From assembly GCA_004352715.1 (NCBI GenBank), contig SCFE01000004.1, forward strand, positions 3,486,394 through 3,550,393: a DNA stretch of 64,000 nt. The letters run 5' to 3'. Shown here one piece after another: positions 1-10,849 of this stretch. The notes under the pieces were generated by a model. The model worked only from the letters and a program-made list of their open reading frames with translations, was not told where the DNA came from and made no database searches. Each line of letters opens with the position of its first letter. Position 1 is the stretch's first letter. The stretch is from Hofstenia miamia. Lineage: Eukaryota; Xenacoelomorpha; Acoela. Both the position numbers and the translations under genes were made by a program.

Positions 1-862
1 CCTGATCGTCCATTAGCATTAACAGTTAATGTATTTGCTTCAGTGTCTATACATTTTTAAATTGCTCTAATTCCATTAGCAAGTAAAACTTCTGTAGACT
101 GAGTAGAAATTGAAGTCTTCTAGAAAAGCCATAACGATTATTCTATCGCCAAAAATACGATAGGTTAGCTGAAATCGGCGGTGAAAAAATACAAAAAATT
201 TCGAATCTTTGGAGTTCATAATGAATTGTGGTTTTTGGTTGGCGAACAATAGTATCAGCTTATGCAGGTTTGATAAGCGGTACCAAATTTTCGCTTGTTG
301 CATGGTGCAATTGCCCATGTCTCTTGAAAACACTTCGCATTATCCCTATTTGTGGTATTTATTAGTGAAAAATGGGAGAACCGTTAATGGATTTTACTTT
401 TTAAAATTAGTATCTGACTTTGAAAACTCGCCTATTATAAAATAATTAATTTGAATTATTTATAATGCCATCAGTTTCCTAGTACGGAAAGATTTGACTA
501 CTAAGTTCTGCTATTTACAATATTTGGCTTAGTCGCGATCTTTAAAAGTGAGCATTATTTTAATTGATGCACGTTTAAACCGTATTAATTCCTCTTATGT
601 AATAGATTTGAGTCAAGGGCCGGACTTTCCCGTCGGTGAATGGGCAGCCGAACATCGCTTATCCAAATCACTAGACATTTAATGTCTAGTATGGTCATGT
701 CACTGATAAATACATTTATACAGTAATGAATTATTTGCAAAAATTTTTAATTTCCGGGTTTGCATATGAAAATGGAAATGAAAATCATTTTATGGAATGG
801 AAATTTAATAGAAACCTATGAGAATAAAAATTTTTTAAATAAACGTACAGTATCATTTTTAA

Positions 863-1093
863 CCCTTCCTTGCATAGAACTTTTTATTTCAAGCCAGAAC
901 CATAAAATTGAAAATATACTTGTATCTTAGGATTATTAGACACAAACTATCCCAATGTCCTCTGATGATCATACACATTCCTAGAAATGGTAAGGTTTGT
1001 GTCCAGATTGATGTAACCAGCACAGATGAAAGTGTTTGGCAGATTCGTAGGCCTAAACACTGGCAACATATGTAACCGGAATGCAAGAAAGGG
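863..1093. mobile_element. piggyBac-type MITE in TTAA site
   Basis: The termini CCCTTCCTTGCAT and ATGCAAGAAAGGG are inverted copies with one mismatch, and both are bordered by TTAA (859-862 and 1094-1097). TTAA duplication with CCCTTT-like ends is the signature of the piggyBac superfamily. The 231-bp interior has no convincing ORF, so it is non-autonomous. Confidence 0.7.
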
Positions 1094-1118
1094 TTAAGAC
1101 GATAACGACATTTATTAA

Positions 1119-1333
1119 CACTAGAACGGCCATTACTCCTTGTGATTCTTTTTCATGCAGCATTTCAAAATAGAACATTTTGTAAAAATAAGAAAAAAAA
1201 TTACACCTGCAAATTCAAATGGATTATCAGTTTATTTGGTGGTGCATATACCTGCTGTTGTTTTTAATGAATGCATACACAGGTAAACAAAATTCTAATT
1301 TCGTCAATTTTGACCCACTTGACCGTTCTAGTG
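1119..1333. mobile_element. second piggyBac-type MITE in TTAA site
   Basis: Termini CACTAGAACGG and CCGTTCTAGTG are perfect inverted copies, each abutting TTAA (1115-1118 and 1334-1337). It is 215 bp with no coding capacity, and lies only 25 bp from the preceding MITE, which has a different end sequence. They are therefore two separate insertions of two families. Confidence 0.7.
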
Positions 1334-2399
1334 TTAAAATAGTCAACATTAATCTGTATCTTACATATTAATTAGCGCTTAATGTAAATTAGGAAATAAC
1401 TAGTCAAAATTATCAACCTGGACGACTTAAGAAGTTGCATAATTTGTATCACTTTTACATAATGGTTTCATTAAGAAACCATATTTGCGAAACAATCGGC
1501 CCACTGCAAGTGATGTGATAACACTGGTATAGAAAGTTAAATTTTAATTTCCAATAAATCATGGGTAACACGCGAGTAATAGTATACCAGAATTGAACTA
1601 AGTGTACCTTAGCAGATTCCACTAATCGTAGTACTTGTCTGAACTGAGTTGTAATTTTGATTGATATTATAGTCGATTTTACAAACCATCCATTTTAAAG
1701 TTTTTGGAAATATATGGAAATTAATGGGAAAATATGGAAATATTTTGAAGTAGATATGAAATGGGAATTGAAGGAAATCATTCCATGTGCAACCCTGTTA
1801 ATTTCTTATTGTGAAGATATATCTCAATCTCCCCAAATTGGATTGAGATTTTTGTATGTGTAATAGTTGCATTAAGAGCACCAGAACAAATATTTTAGGG
1901 TTTTCATTTTTAATATTAAATTTAGAAAAATTTAACATATTCGAATATATTTTAGGATTTCTAATTAATTTTCTTTATTTAGTAATTCTTCGACTACACC
2001 TATTAAATCTGATATTAACTTTTACTAAATAGAATCATTTGTATACTTGTCCAAATTGTATAATTCTGGAAATTATTCTATTCCTTCTTAAATAATTTTT
2101 TTTTGATAAAAAATTAAAAACATATGTCAAGGGTACCATTATTTGAGTGAGAGGATGTTAGGCTTATTATAATTTTTTTAAAGATATTTTGTATAAGTTC
2201 CAATGACATTGCTAAAATACAACGATCTTATGTAAGGAAGAAATCAAAAACTAGTGAATTATTATATTTAAAATGATTAATTAAATCAAAATAAGCTCGC
2301 TTATTTTAAAAGGTTGTTTTCATTTATACTCTCATTTTCATTGCATCATACATAAATATCTGAAAAGTGTGATATTGAAAAACCACTGAAACTATCAGG

Positions 2400-2676
2400 G
2401 CTTCGAGGCCAAGGAACAGTGCATTTTCCTCGTAGCCGGAACAAGAGCCGGAGTCAAATGTTTATGGAAGAGCTCCAAATCGTTTTTTGAAAAGCTATTT
2501 TTATAAGTTAATTTTTGTTCCATAAAGAGCCTTGCTGTTACAAAAAATGTAAAAAAAATTCTTGAAAATTTTAAAATATTCACAAAAATTTGAAAAAATT
2601 AATTAAGTTCGCAAATTTTCGTATTTGTGAATATATTGGAGCCCAGATCATAATGCAGGAGGAGCAGGAGCTGCAG
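2400..2676. repeat. Interspersed repeat shared with the Polinton arms
   Basis: This stretch aligns along its length, with many substitutions, to 43062-43358 and its mirror at 54345-54641. Shared landmarks in order are GCATTTTCCTC, CAAGAGC, AAAGAGCCTTG, a run of A-rich sequence, GTGAATATATTG and ATCATAATG. It is an old non-coding dispersed family. GAGC/AGCTCC-rich segments continue to about 2780 here. Confidence 0.55.
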
Positions 2677-3424
2677 CCAATGATATCCAACAGTTCCTGA
2701 GTTGGAGCGGGAGCTAAATTTTGATAAAAATGTGCTCCAGAACGGGAGCTGGAGCAGCTTCATGTTTGGGCCTGCTCTGAAACCCGAAAACTAATATATT
2801 TTTCGCTATCATATCAACTTTTAAACTGAAAGTTAATTTTCGATTATTGACCATAGTCGATTTTTCATTTTCACCATTTCCGTTAATGGTTTTTAAAATG
2901 TCTCCACCAGTTCGCAATATTTTTAAGCAGCCCGTAAATTAAGGTAGTGTGTTAATATGCCAGTTTAACAAACTTTATACTATTTAGATGAAGTTTTGAT
3001 TTAGCATGTTTTTATATTTCTCGAATAATTTTATTGTGATAGAAAGTTTATTTTAATTCTTATGTAGGGCATTATTTTCCTTATTTGGATTTTCTATCGT
3101 GCACTAAATTGATATGTCTCATATATATATTAATTTAAAGTAGCTTCCCGAAGGTCTATATATAGGACAACTTATAACTTTTGTTTCGCTGAAGATTTAT
3201 TATTTGAATAGCCGTTGCAACTTGTTTCCATAAAATATTAGTTTTCGGCATCTTAAGGTTCAATTATTTTTAAATTTATTTTCCATATAAAAGGTGATTT
3301 AATAGTAATTGTTTGTTTTTGACCTCCAAACAAAAAATATTTCTTTTAAACTGAGATGCGACACATAACATTACTAAATGTTCAACTCGATTTCATGGTC
3401 ACATAATTCAACAATGTTTGAATT

Positions 3425-3964
3425 CAGACTTGTTAACGAGCCGAGCCGAGCTTGAGCAGAGTATTGGATATACAACGAGCNNNNNNNNNNNNNNNNNNNN
3501 NNNNNNNNNNNNNNNNNNNNNNNNNNNNNNNNNNNNNNNNNNNNNNNNNNNNNNNNNNNNNNNNNNNNNNNNNNNNNNNNNNNNNNNNNNNNNNNNNNNN
3601 NNNNNNNNNNNNNNNNNNNNNNNNNNNNNNNNNNNNNNNNNNNNNNNNCTTGAGCAGAGTATTGGATATACAACGAGCCGTTTTTAAGCAAAACAAATTT
3701 ATAGTGCTGCATGTTACTTTGATTATGCAGATTTTTCTTATTTTTTCATTCAATATTCCTTACTTTTAATCTTATTTTAGAAATGTTTATTAAACAATAG
3801 GAAGAGCAATGGAAAAATTGTGAGAGCATAATATTTTAAAAAAAATATCGAGCTGAAACGAGCCTCATTGAAAAATTTTATGTGGCGAGCCGAGCCAAAC
3901 TTACTAAAAATTTAAACGAGCCGAGCCGAGCTTAGAAATTATGGCTCGTTGGTTGACAAGTCTG
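3425..3964. mobile_element. hAT MITE, GAGCCGAGCC family, copy 1
   Basis: The ends CAGACTTGTTAACGAGCC and (inverted) CAGACTTGTCAACCAACG are flanked by a perfect 8-bp duplication, TTTGAATT (3417-3424 and 3965-3972). GAGCCGAGCCGAGC motifs follow each end. The interior contains a 168-N gap whose flanks repeat the same 30 bases, so the true length is probably nearer 340 bp. A second copy lies at 37703-37990. Confidence 0.75.
3481..3648. other. Assembly gap between duplicated flanks
   Basis: 168 N. The 30 bases before the gap (3451-3480) are repeated directly after it (3649-3678), so the two contig ends probably overlap and the gap may contain nothing real. Confidence 0.85.
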
Positions 3965-3972
3965 TTTGAATT

Positions 3973-4977
3973 CTAATTTTACTGATTCCCAGCTAAATCG
4001 CTTAGAAATAATAGGTTTCTGGATTTATACATTTGTTTTTAGGCAATGTTGATTGTAAATTTTTGTCTCATCAATGAGTCTTATTCAAACGTTCGCAGAA
4101 TACCAATTACATCATTACGTGACATCATCATTGGTAATATGGTGTTTCCTTCAAAAACCTTGCAAGGTCCAAGGGGATTTTACTGTATCAAAATAATGGC
4201 CAATTCTATTGGTGTGTTTTAATTATACTTTGTTAAATTATCATTTCTCAAATTATAGTAAACTGTATAAGTAATCGTTAGCTTAAATTTGCACTGCCCT
4301 TTACTAGAGCAGCTGTTATGCCTATTTAATGTATAATTTTAATTTGTATAACGGTATAAAATAATTTTAGCGTCAACTGCTTTTGATGAAGGTATTTACT
4401 CCAGTGTGAAATGTTGTGATGGTTAAGATTGGTTCTTTATCTTTTAAGGACAAATATTTGCTAAAAACAAAGTCTAAGTGATAACAACCATATAAATTAT
4501 TACTAGTCAATACCATAGCTCGATCGTGCTCTCTTGTTTAATTTTACCACGCATTTTTATCAAACATTGATTTATGCAAATGAGTAATTAAAGTTTGCTC
4601 TTCTACTCCTCTTCTTATTTTATATATACATGTAAATAGATTGCCGTTTGTTCTCAAAAATACAGCTGCTTAGTTCATTGATTTAAAATACTATTTATGT
4701 TCTCTCTCGAAAACGGTCTTGACTTGCATTATCTTTTTATAATATCAATACGTTGAATGTGTTCATAACGCTTACTTTCCATGTAGAATTTTTTATATAG
4801 TGATCATATAATGGCTTTAACGTTTAGAAAGAATGTATTGTTTTCGTAAGTATCATTTGCATATGTTATTCCAAACATACCTTGCTATGAATTTGGAAAT
4901 TGTTAATTAATTGTTTAAATAGCCGAATCAAATATGTCTGGAAAAGTATTAGAACAACATTATTATAAGTTATATGC

Positions 4978-5019
<42 letters not shown>

Positions 5020-6757
5020 ATTGTTATGTTGTCTGCTTGCGTGATTATCATTAGCTCCTGATTGGTTGCACTATTCCTGTATAAAAACATACATTGGACA
5101 ACATCTACAGAGCACTTAGTCTTATGTACATTTATTTAGTAGCATTAACCTCGGCAGCAAGTAGGAAGTATGTTGAACTAGAATAGCGCTCAAGCTCGGA
5201 TTCTCAAAGTTTGTTTGGAGGAGTATTGGTAAAGAGACAGAATTAAGGCAATTAAGCCACTTTTTATTATTTCCAATGAGTTTGTTATTCTTTACTCGTT
5301 GTACATGTACACGATTGTCTAGCTCAATGCTAATTGTTTACTTGTTCAGTTTTTTACTTATCCAGTTATTTTAATTTTATCCTAATTCTTTAGTGCAAAG
5401 GTTGGTGTTAATATGATTTTTCTGAAATCATTTGAAACTGTTCGATGGATCATTTAATTTAATCGGGAATTATGGGGGGGCTACAACACTCGGCAAGGGC
5501 CCTGAGAATAGCAATTTGCAGTGCACAACAATTTAACATTTTATTTCAACACAGTTACCATACTCATCTTATTTGACTCGCTGTGATCGTCTGCTGAAAA
5601 TGACTAAAAGGAAACACTTGAAGATCTCATTTCGTCTGTTCTAAAAAATTGTCTTTGCAAGAAGTTTATAGCTATATTCTACATTACGATATTTTTGTCG
5701 AAGTCGATGTTGTTTGGAATATATAATAGTGATACATACCCCCTTTCATCATTTGGTCAATGCAAATTTAGTAACTATACTTTTCCAGACAAGTTATACC
5801 TTTATGCGGTATATTGTATAGATTTCCAAATTTCTAGTGATTATCAGTGACCTCTCATATTTTTTATTTTCATTTGTCTAAAACGCAACTCTCATTCCCT
5901 TTTTGTGATTGTGGAGGGTGACTCAATAAAATGCGAACATTTGAGATACGTACAGGAACACTAAAAAACATACTGAAGGTATGCTTGCATTTGAAAATAG
6001 AGTTCTGAACAGCGTGATGTACCATTGGATTATTTTACAGTGGTCATTTCTTAGTGAACCGCATGATTTCTGGCGCTATTTCAAGTTAGATTACATCATG
6101 TGTTAGCAATTAGCATACTCTCCATTTTCTTAAAAAAATTTGAGCAATAATTTAAAATATATTCAATTTTTTGCTAATACACATTGTTTTAACAAACATC
6201 GCTTTTGTGATACCTGCAGCTTATTGGAAAACTCCCATTTTGAGTCATCCTGTGTTATTTCCATCACAATGTAGGATTTATAGGATGAGATTCTAATGTA
6301 GAGATTGTTTATGTTTGAAGTAATGTATATTAGAATAACGAGTGTAAATTGCTAATGATTCTCTATTTGAAATCTGTATAATTCTGAAGATTTTTTGCCT
6401 GATTTATTGATGCTTTCTGCCTTTGGTGGATTAACTAGCAGCATCAAAAGCGTTTAATACAATTCTAATTGATTAAGCATTCATTGTTTTATTTAAGCCT
6501 ATAGATATTTATTAAGCTTGTGACCACTCGTGATTTGAGTGCTGTATTTCGATTACAATTAATTATTTCTTCCTAAATCCTTCTATAATATAATAATTCA
6601 GGATTTAAACGAATTTGTGAAACTCTCCCATCTGTTTGCATTTCTATCATTACTTTTATTATATAGGATGATAGATTTGTTTCATTTCTGAAGTTTCAAT
6701 TATATGGCATGAGTTTGTTTCAATTATTTTTTCAAAAAATCGTTTAATGTGCCGCAG
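3973..6757. other. Non-coding stretch, probably intron of the first TPRG1-like gene
   Basis: AT-rich sequence with no exon I could support. A compound (AT)n(GT)n microsatellite sits at about 4977-5019. I looked for a counterpart of the conserved LTEVDHWN exon and found none, so the upstream exons of the first TPRG1-like gene are probably left of the window. Confidence 0.4.
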
Positions 6758-6952
6758 GAGTTTATCACTTTGTATTTAGGAGAATCAAATGGCACTCCTG
6801 AAATCTCTACAGGTGTACCTAAAACAAGTGAAGTGTGGAATCCCTTATCCAAGAATATTCCTTGGATAATTTTAACAGCTCACCCATTAGCAAAAGCGAA
6901 AGATGATGAACTTTTGTCCGAACCATGGCGTTATTCTATAGATAGCTTTCAG
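6758..6952 (+). CDS. TPRG1L: Exon of first TPRG1-like gene (penultimate)
   Basis: 65 codons, open in phase 0 between AG (6756-6757) and GT (6953-6954). It contains VWNPLSKNIPW. Its upstream border differs from the second gene, where the matching exon starts later, just before STSGEEWNP. Confidence 0.75.
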
Positions 6953-8837
6953 GTGAGTTTTGAAATATTCATTGGTGAGCCTTTCTGCTCAATTGTGTGG
7001 TTTTTCTTAAATGCATTTCTCTATTTCACAATCTAATAAAATCCTACTTTGCAAATGTACATGTAATTGTGTACCGAGATTGTGTGTTAGCATTGGTCAG
7101 TGTTACTTGAATTGAATTTCAAACAATATCCATTGTTATTTATTTGAAATATTTGCAGCGATGTACTGTATTGTAGTCGAGACCTTAAAATTGTTAACTG
7201 AAACATTATTTAGTTATAGTTTTAATTGTATTATGGGAACATTAATTCTTCAAAATCCATCTTCGTGCAATTGCTCTATTAATGTTGAACAGTATAATAT
7301 ATTTCAACATTCAGTGATTTGACAGATTTATCGCACCATCATGTGTGAAGAAATGCTCAACACGTGTTAACCACTAAATTATGCTTTCAATTCTCTTTTA
7401 ATTGAAAACCGTGATATTTAGGTCTTTTAGTGTTTATCAGTCTTTTGGCCTCGAGCCCCTAATTTATTGTTAAAAATTTTATTACTAAGTATTTAAGTAA
7501 TTTAAATAATTAATGTAGTGTTGAACTATATTTCCTGAAATCTCTTAAATTACTTTGAATTCATGTAATTTCTTTCAATGTGAAACTTCATCTTAACATT
7601 TTTGTCTCTAATGTTTGAATTGGAACTTATCCGTAGAAAATGAACCACATTTTCATATATTGTATTTAGTGTGTAGCTTGCTTGCAATAATTTGGCAAAT
7701 TTTGGTAAATAACGGAAACTGAAAATAAAAAATATGTTTAAGTTGGAAATTGAGTTTGTTAGACCTCTAAAAATCAAAACTGAAAAGAGATCTGACCAAA
7801 CAGAAACGAAATCGATTCCAGAGCAATAGCTGTAACTGAAATTGAAATTCATAAATTGAATACTCTTGTTCTTTTGTTCTCTATGCTTATCAAACGTTGG
7901 CTTTGAGTGCAGATATAGAAATACTCCAATACCTATTTACCTATTAACCTTAAACTGTTTGGCGTCATTTTTGAAGGACAAATCGTTTTCCATATTTACG
8001 GAGAACTTTCTCCAAGCCTATTAACAAATTTGAAAATCCTGACACATGGGCAGGTATATTGGGGAACATGCTTTAATACAATGTTGAAAATTTCTATTGA
8101 AGTAGTTGACAAGATTAACTATTTTTCTTTGAAAATTTCGAATTTTTGAAAAAATATAAATTCTCTCCATTCCTAACTTCACTGTATTTATAAGGTTTTG
8201 AGGTCATGGAAACAATAAAGAACATTGACAGTTTCTTGATGTGTTCAAAGGTATCCCAAATCCATTGAGGCGTCTGTGCGCAAAGTCAGAGGTCACGGGG
8301 CACGCTTCGATGGGATAGAACCGGGTTGCGGATTAAGTGCTAAAAAAGAGAGACTCTTCTCTCATCTGGTGGTTTTAGATTGAGCATAGCATTAATAGTT
8401 TTTGAGCTATATTCGTGTAAAACTTTCTTATAGGATCATGACAAATTTTCAAAAATTTCCACTCTGTATAAGGTTATAGTTATTGTCACCATCTTGAATC
8501 ACAACAGGAGAAAGATTCATTTATAACACGTATAACACTTAAGTTTTTTTAGAAATTTTGAGTAACACTTTGTTTGTTTGCTTTTCTCAAACTGAATTAA
8601 TTGGATAAATGTGTTTGTATTTGGTGACACATGTTTATGAATTAGTTTATTATCATTATTTATTAGGATGCTCTCTTGGAACGGATTGCTGAAGCGCAGA
8701 CGAAATCAATGGAATTGGCCAGTCTCGAGATTCGTGCTCAGGACATTGAGATGCCTGTTCATTTGGGCCTAACATCGTTGCTAACAAATCAAGGAGATAT
8801 GGGTTTCGCGAAAGATCGCGGTGGATTCTATTTCTGA
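6758..8837 (+). CDS. TPRG1L: TPRG1/TPRG1L-like gene, partial (last two coding exons)
   Basis: Exons are 6758-6952 (after an acceptor ending GCCGCAG, before donor GTGAGT) and 8667-8837 (after TTATTAG, ending at TGA). The joined reading is phase 0. The first exon carries the VWNPLSKNIPW and TAHPLA block, matching RWNPWSTNVPY and TEHPMA in the human TPRG1L protein as I recall it. The second carries DALLERIAEAQ and ends in GFAKDRGGFYF, matching the family's C-terminal G-x-x-x-x-RGxIxF motif. These are the C-terminal half of the HSac2-type domain; vertebrate TPRG1L (Mover) is a peripheral presynaptic vesicle protein, and the role here is not known. The next gene downstream is a second copy. An intron splits SFQ from DALLE here but is absent from the second copy. 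A possible AATAAA lies near 9270, inside a later insertion. Confidence 0.8.
6953..8666. other. Intron of first TPRG1-like gene
   Basis: 1,714 bp with canonical GT and AG borders. I see no gene in it. A GC-richer patch at 8260-8345 stands out from the AT-rich background but has no open frame or recognisable termini. Confidence 0.6.
8667..8837 (+). CDS. TPRG1L: Last coding exon of first TPRG1-like gene
   Basis: 56 codons plus TGA after acceptor AG at 8665-8666. The closing LTSLLTNQGDMGFAKDRGG block is closely similar to the end of the second gene, which shows the two are paralogues. Confidence 0.8.
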   Translation, partial: DALLERIAEAQTKSMELASLEIRAQDIEMPVHLGLTSLLTNQGDMGFAKDRGGFYF

Positions 8838-9134
8838 ATTATTTATTTAATGCGTAATGGTAGAATTTAGGGACATATTCGGTGTAAACATTTGTACTTG
8901 ATTGCATAACACTTGCATATGATCGCAAATAATCAATATCATTCTTATGCTTCTCTATTTTTCACAGTGAATTTGCGAAGTATTGATATCAGGATAAATT
9001 TTCAAGGAATTACTTTTCGTAAAAAGTTAACGATGTTTATACTACTAATGCTTGATGTGAGCTCTTCAACTTTTATTTTTTATGCGAAATTTAATTCTGA
9101 ATTTGGATATTTTACATCCTTCGTCTTTTATTAA

Positions 9135-9447
9135 CTCTTTCACTGCGAAATTCGACTTTAGTCACACGACCAACATTATGTCTGACTGCGAAATTCGACT
9201 TCAGTCCACATCTCTCCTGTTTTTTTTCTAATAAAATGTCCAAAATCTGGTGTAATTCCATGTAATTCAGTATAATAAAGTGTTTTTTTAAGAAAAAATN
9301 TTCTAATAAAATGTCCAAAATCTGGTGTAATTCCATGTAATTCAGTATAATAAAGTGTTTTTTAAGAAAAAAATTGATTTTCATTTTTTTGTTTCAAAAT
9401 GGCATTTAGTGAGAATTTCTGAAAATTCATGAAACGCAGTGAAAGGG
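9135..9447. mobile_element. piggyBac-type MITE in TTAA site, with assembly duplication inside
   Basis: Ends CTCTTTCACTGCG and CGCAGTGAAAGGG are inverted copies bordered by TTAA (9131-9134 and 9448-9451). The middle holds a near-identical direct duplication of about 70 bp around a single n at 9300, best read as an unmerged contig overlap. The true element is about 240 bp. No coding. Confidence 0.7.
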
Positions 9448-9648
9448 TTAATTTATTAATGTATAAACTATTTGTACGTTGATTTGTTTGCTGTGTGGAG
9501 ATTTACACTACGTAAATGATACATTTTAACTTCATAGCACTTCGAGTTTCAAAACCACTTCAATTCACTTTCATTTCATTTAACAGCACAACTACATTAA
9601 AATTAGCCTTTTGTAGCAACACACAGAATTGTTTGTTTTTGATCCAGA

Positions 9649-10033
9649 CAGTGTTGGTCGATTTAAATCACTCGATTTAAATCATTGATTTAAATCGGAT
9701 TTAAATCATTATTTAAATCAAAGCACATTATTAGTTCAATTATTGATTTAAATCAAATACACACCAGTAGTGTATTCTAATTGTTTTGAAGTCATTGCCC
9801 TGATATTGGAATAAATTGGCAAGCTCTGAAATGTTGTTTTGCATGTTTTTTTATCTTCAGTTTATTTAAAATTGATTAAGTTATTTTATTTAAAAAATAG
9901 TAGTATCAAAAGGATTTCTAAAATTTACTACCTTGGAAGATTGTCTGGGTAAAATTGAAATTTAGATAAAAAAAACCGATTTAAATAAAAAAATCCTATG
10001 TTTTTAATTTAAATCGGGTTTTTCCCAACACTG
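9649..10033. mobile_element. hAT-type MITE packed with GATTTAAATC motifs
   Basis: Ends CAGTGTTGG and CCAACACTG are perfect inverted copies. The flanks GATCCAGA (9641-9648) and GATCCACA (10034-10041) match at 7 of 8 positions, as for an aged hAT duplication. Both subterminal regions contain repeated ATTTAAATC palindromes. 385 bp, no ORF. Confidence 0.75.
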
Positions 10034-10041
10034 GATCCACA

Positions 10042-10787
10042 ATGTCCCCTGCATATGGTTTTACAATCTGCTAAACCATCAATGAATACGTTCCCTCACT
10101 ATATCTAGTATATCTTGTAATATATATATATATTCGGGCTGGAGTTAGTTTCAGCGTTAACACTTTCAATCTTGTTCATCCTTTTATGCCTGCCACAAGC
10201 TCAAAGAATTTTGAAGGCTATTTCCAAAAGTCAAATTTATGACCAGTTTAAAATGGTTTGCATGGACAAAGAATTGAATTTTCACAATATTTAGAAATCT
10301 AATTTTCATTTTTTATTATTTGATATTCTAGTAACACTAACGTTTTGGAAATGTGCAATGCACACATTTCTTAATTTTCATTTTAGTTTAGTTCTAGTCA
10401 GTCCTACGGAAAACAAGATGGGTGCATTCATTAACCATGTAATAAACTATTTGACCGACTTGATCCATCGGTCGAGAGATGCTCCAAATCTTTCCTAAAA
10501 ACCTGGTCTATATATCAAGTGCTGGAATTTTCAGAAACACATCCATTCTTTTAGTTTAAAATTTGCAAATCAATAAATTATAAATGGTTAATATTTAACA
10601 GTAGGCAATAATGTAAGACTGGTTATCACGTTCATTATTTATATAGTTCTTAGATTATTAATATTTTGATAGCCTGCCATTGTTATAATTGGTCAAGATT
10701 TAGAAAATTGTTTCCACTCTGATCATTGGGTGAATATATTTGATCAAATGGCTTGAAATATGGTCATTTAAACAAAAAAGCAATAAA
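10042..10787. other. Spacer upstream of the second TPRG1-like gene
   Basis: AT-rich, no gene seen. Any promoter of the second TPRG1-like gene should lie here if the exon at 10788 is the true first coding exon, but I cannot point to a convincing core promoter. Confidence 0.3.
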
Positions 10788-10849
10788 ATGAGCGTAAGAT
10801 CGGTTGCCTCACGGAGTACAGCGGGTGAAGCGGCATATGAATTTTTTAG
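10788..10849 (+). CDS. TPRG1L: Candidate first coding exon of second TPRG1-like gene
   Basis: ATG at 10788 opens 20 codons plus AG, followed by donor GTAAGT at 10850. The patch is richer in GC than its surroundings. Joined to the exon starting A-ATG at 19097 it makes AGA and stays in frame. It would also stay in frame if spliced directly to 24588, so exon skipping is possible. There is no homology support; the call rests on phase, donor quality and codon texture. Confidence 0.45.

Larger units (their letters stand above)
755..1797. mobile_element. hAT-type element remnant with 8-bp target duplication
   Basis: The ends read CGGGTTTGC at the left and GCAACCCTG at the right, which is the CAGGGTTGC-type hAT terminus with one base lost on the left. 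They are flanked by an identical 8-bp direct repeat, TTAATTTC, at 747-754 and 1798-1805, as expected for hAT. Both subterminal regions are rich in ATGGAAA and its complement. No transposase coding survives. Two piggyBac-type MITEs sit inside, so much of the length is secondary insertion. Confidence 0.7.

Noticed and set aside
76-445. Overlapping open frames on both strands at the window start
   Set aside because: Neither frame shows recognisable motifs or splice context, and both fit chance in AT-rich DNA.
1-6700. Upstream exons of the first TPRG1-like gene
   Set aside because: I scanned for the DHWN exon and for phase-matched acceptors and found no supportable match.
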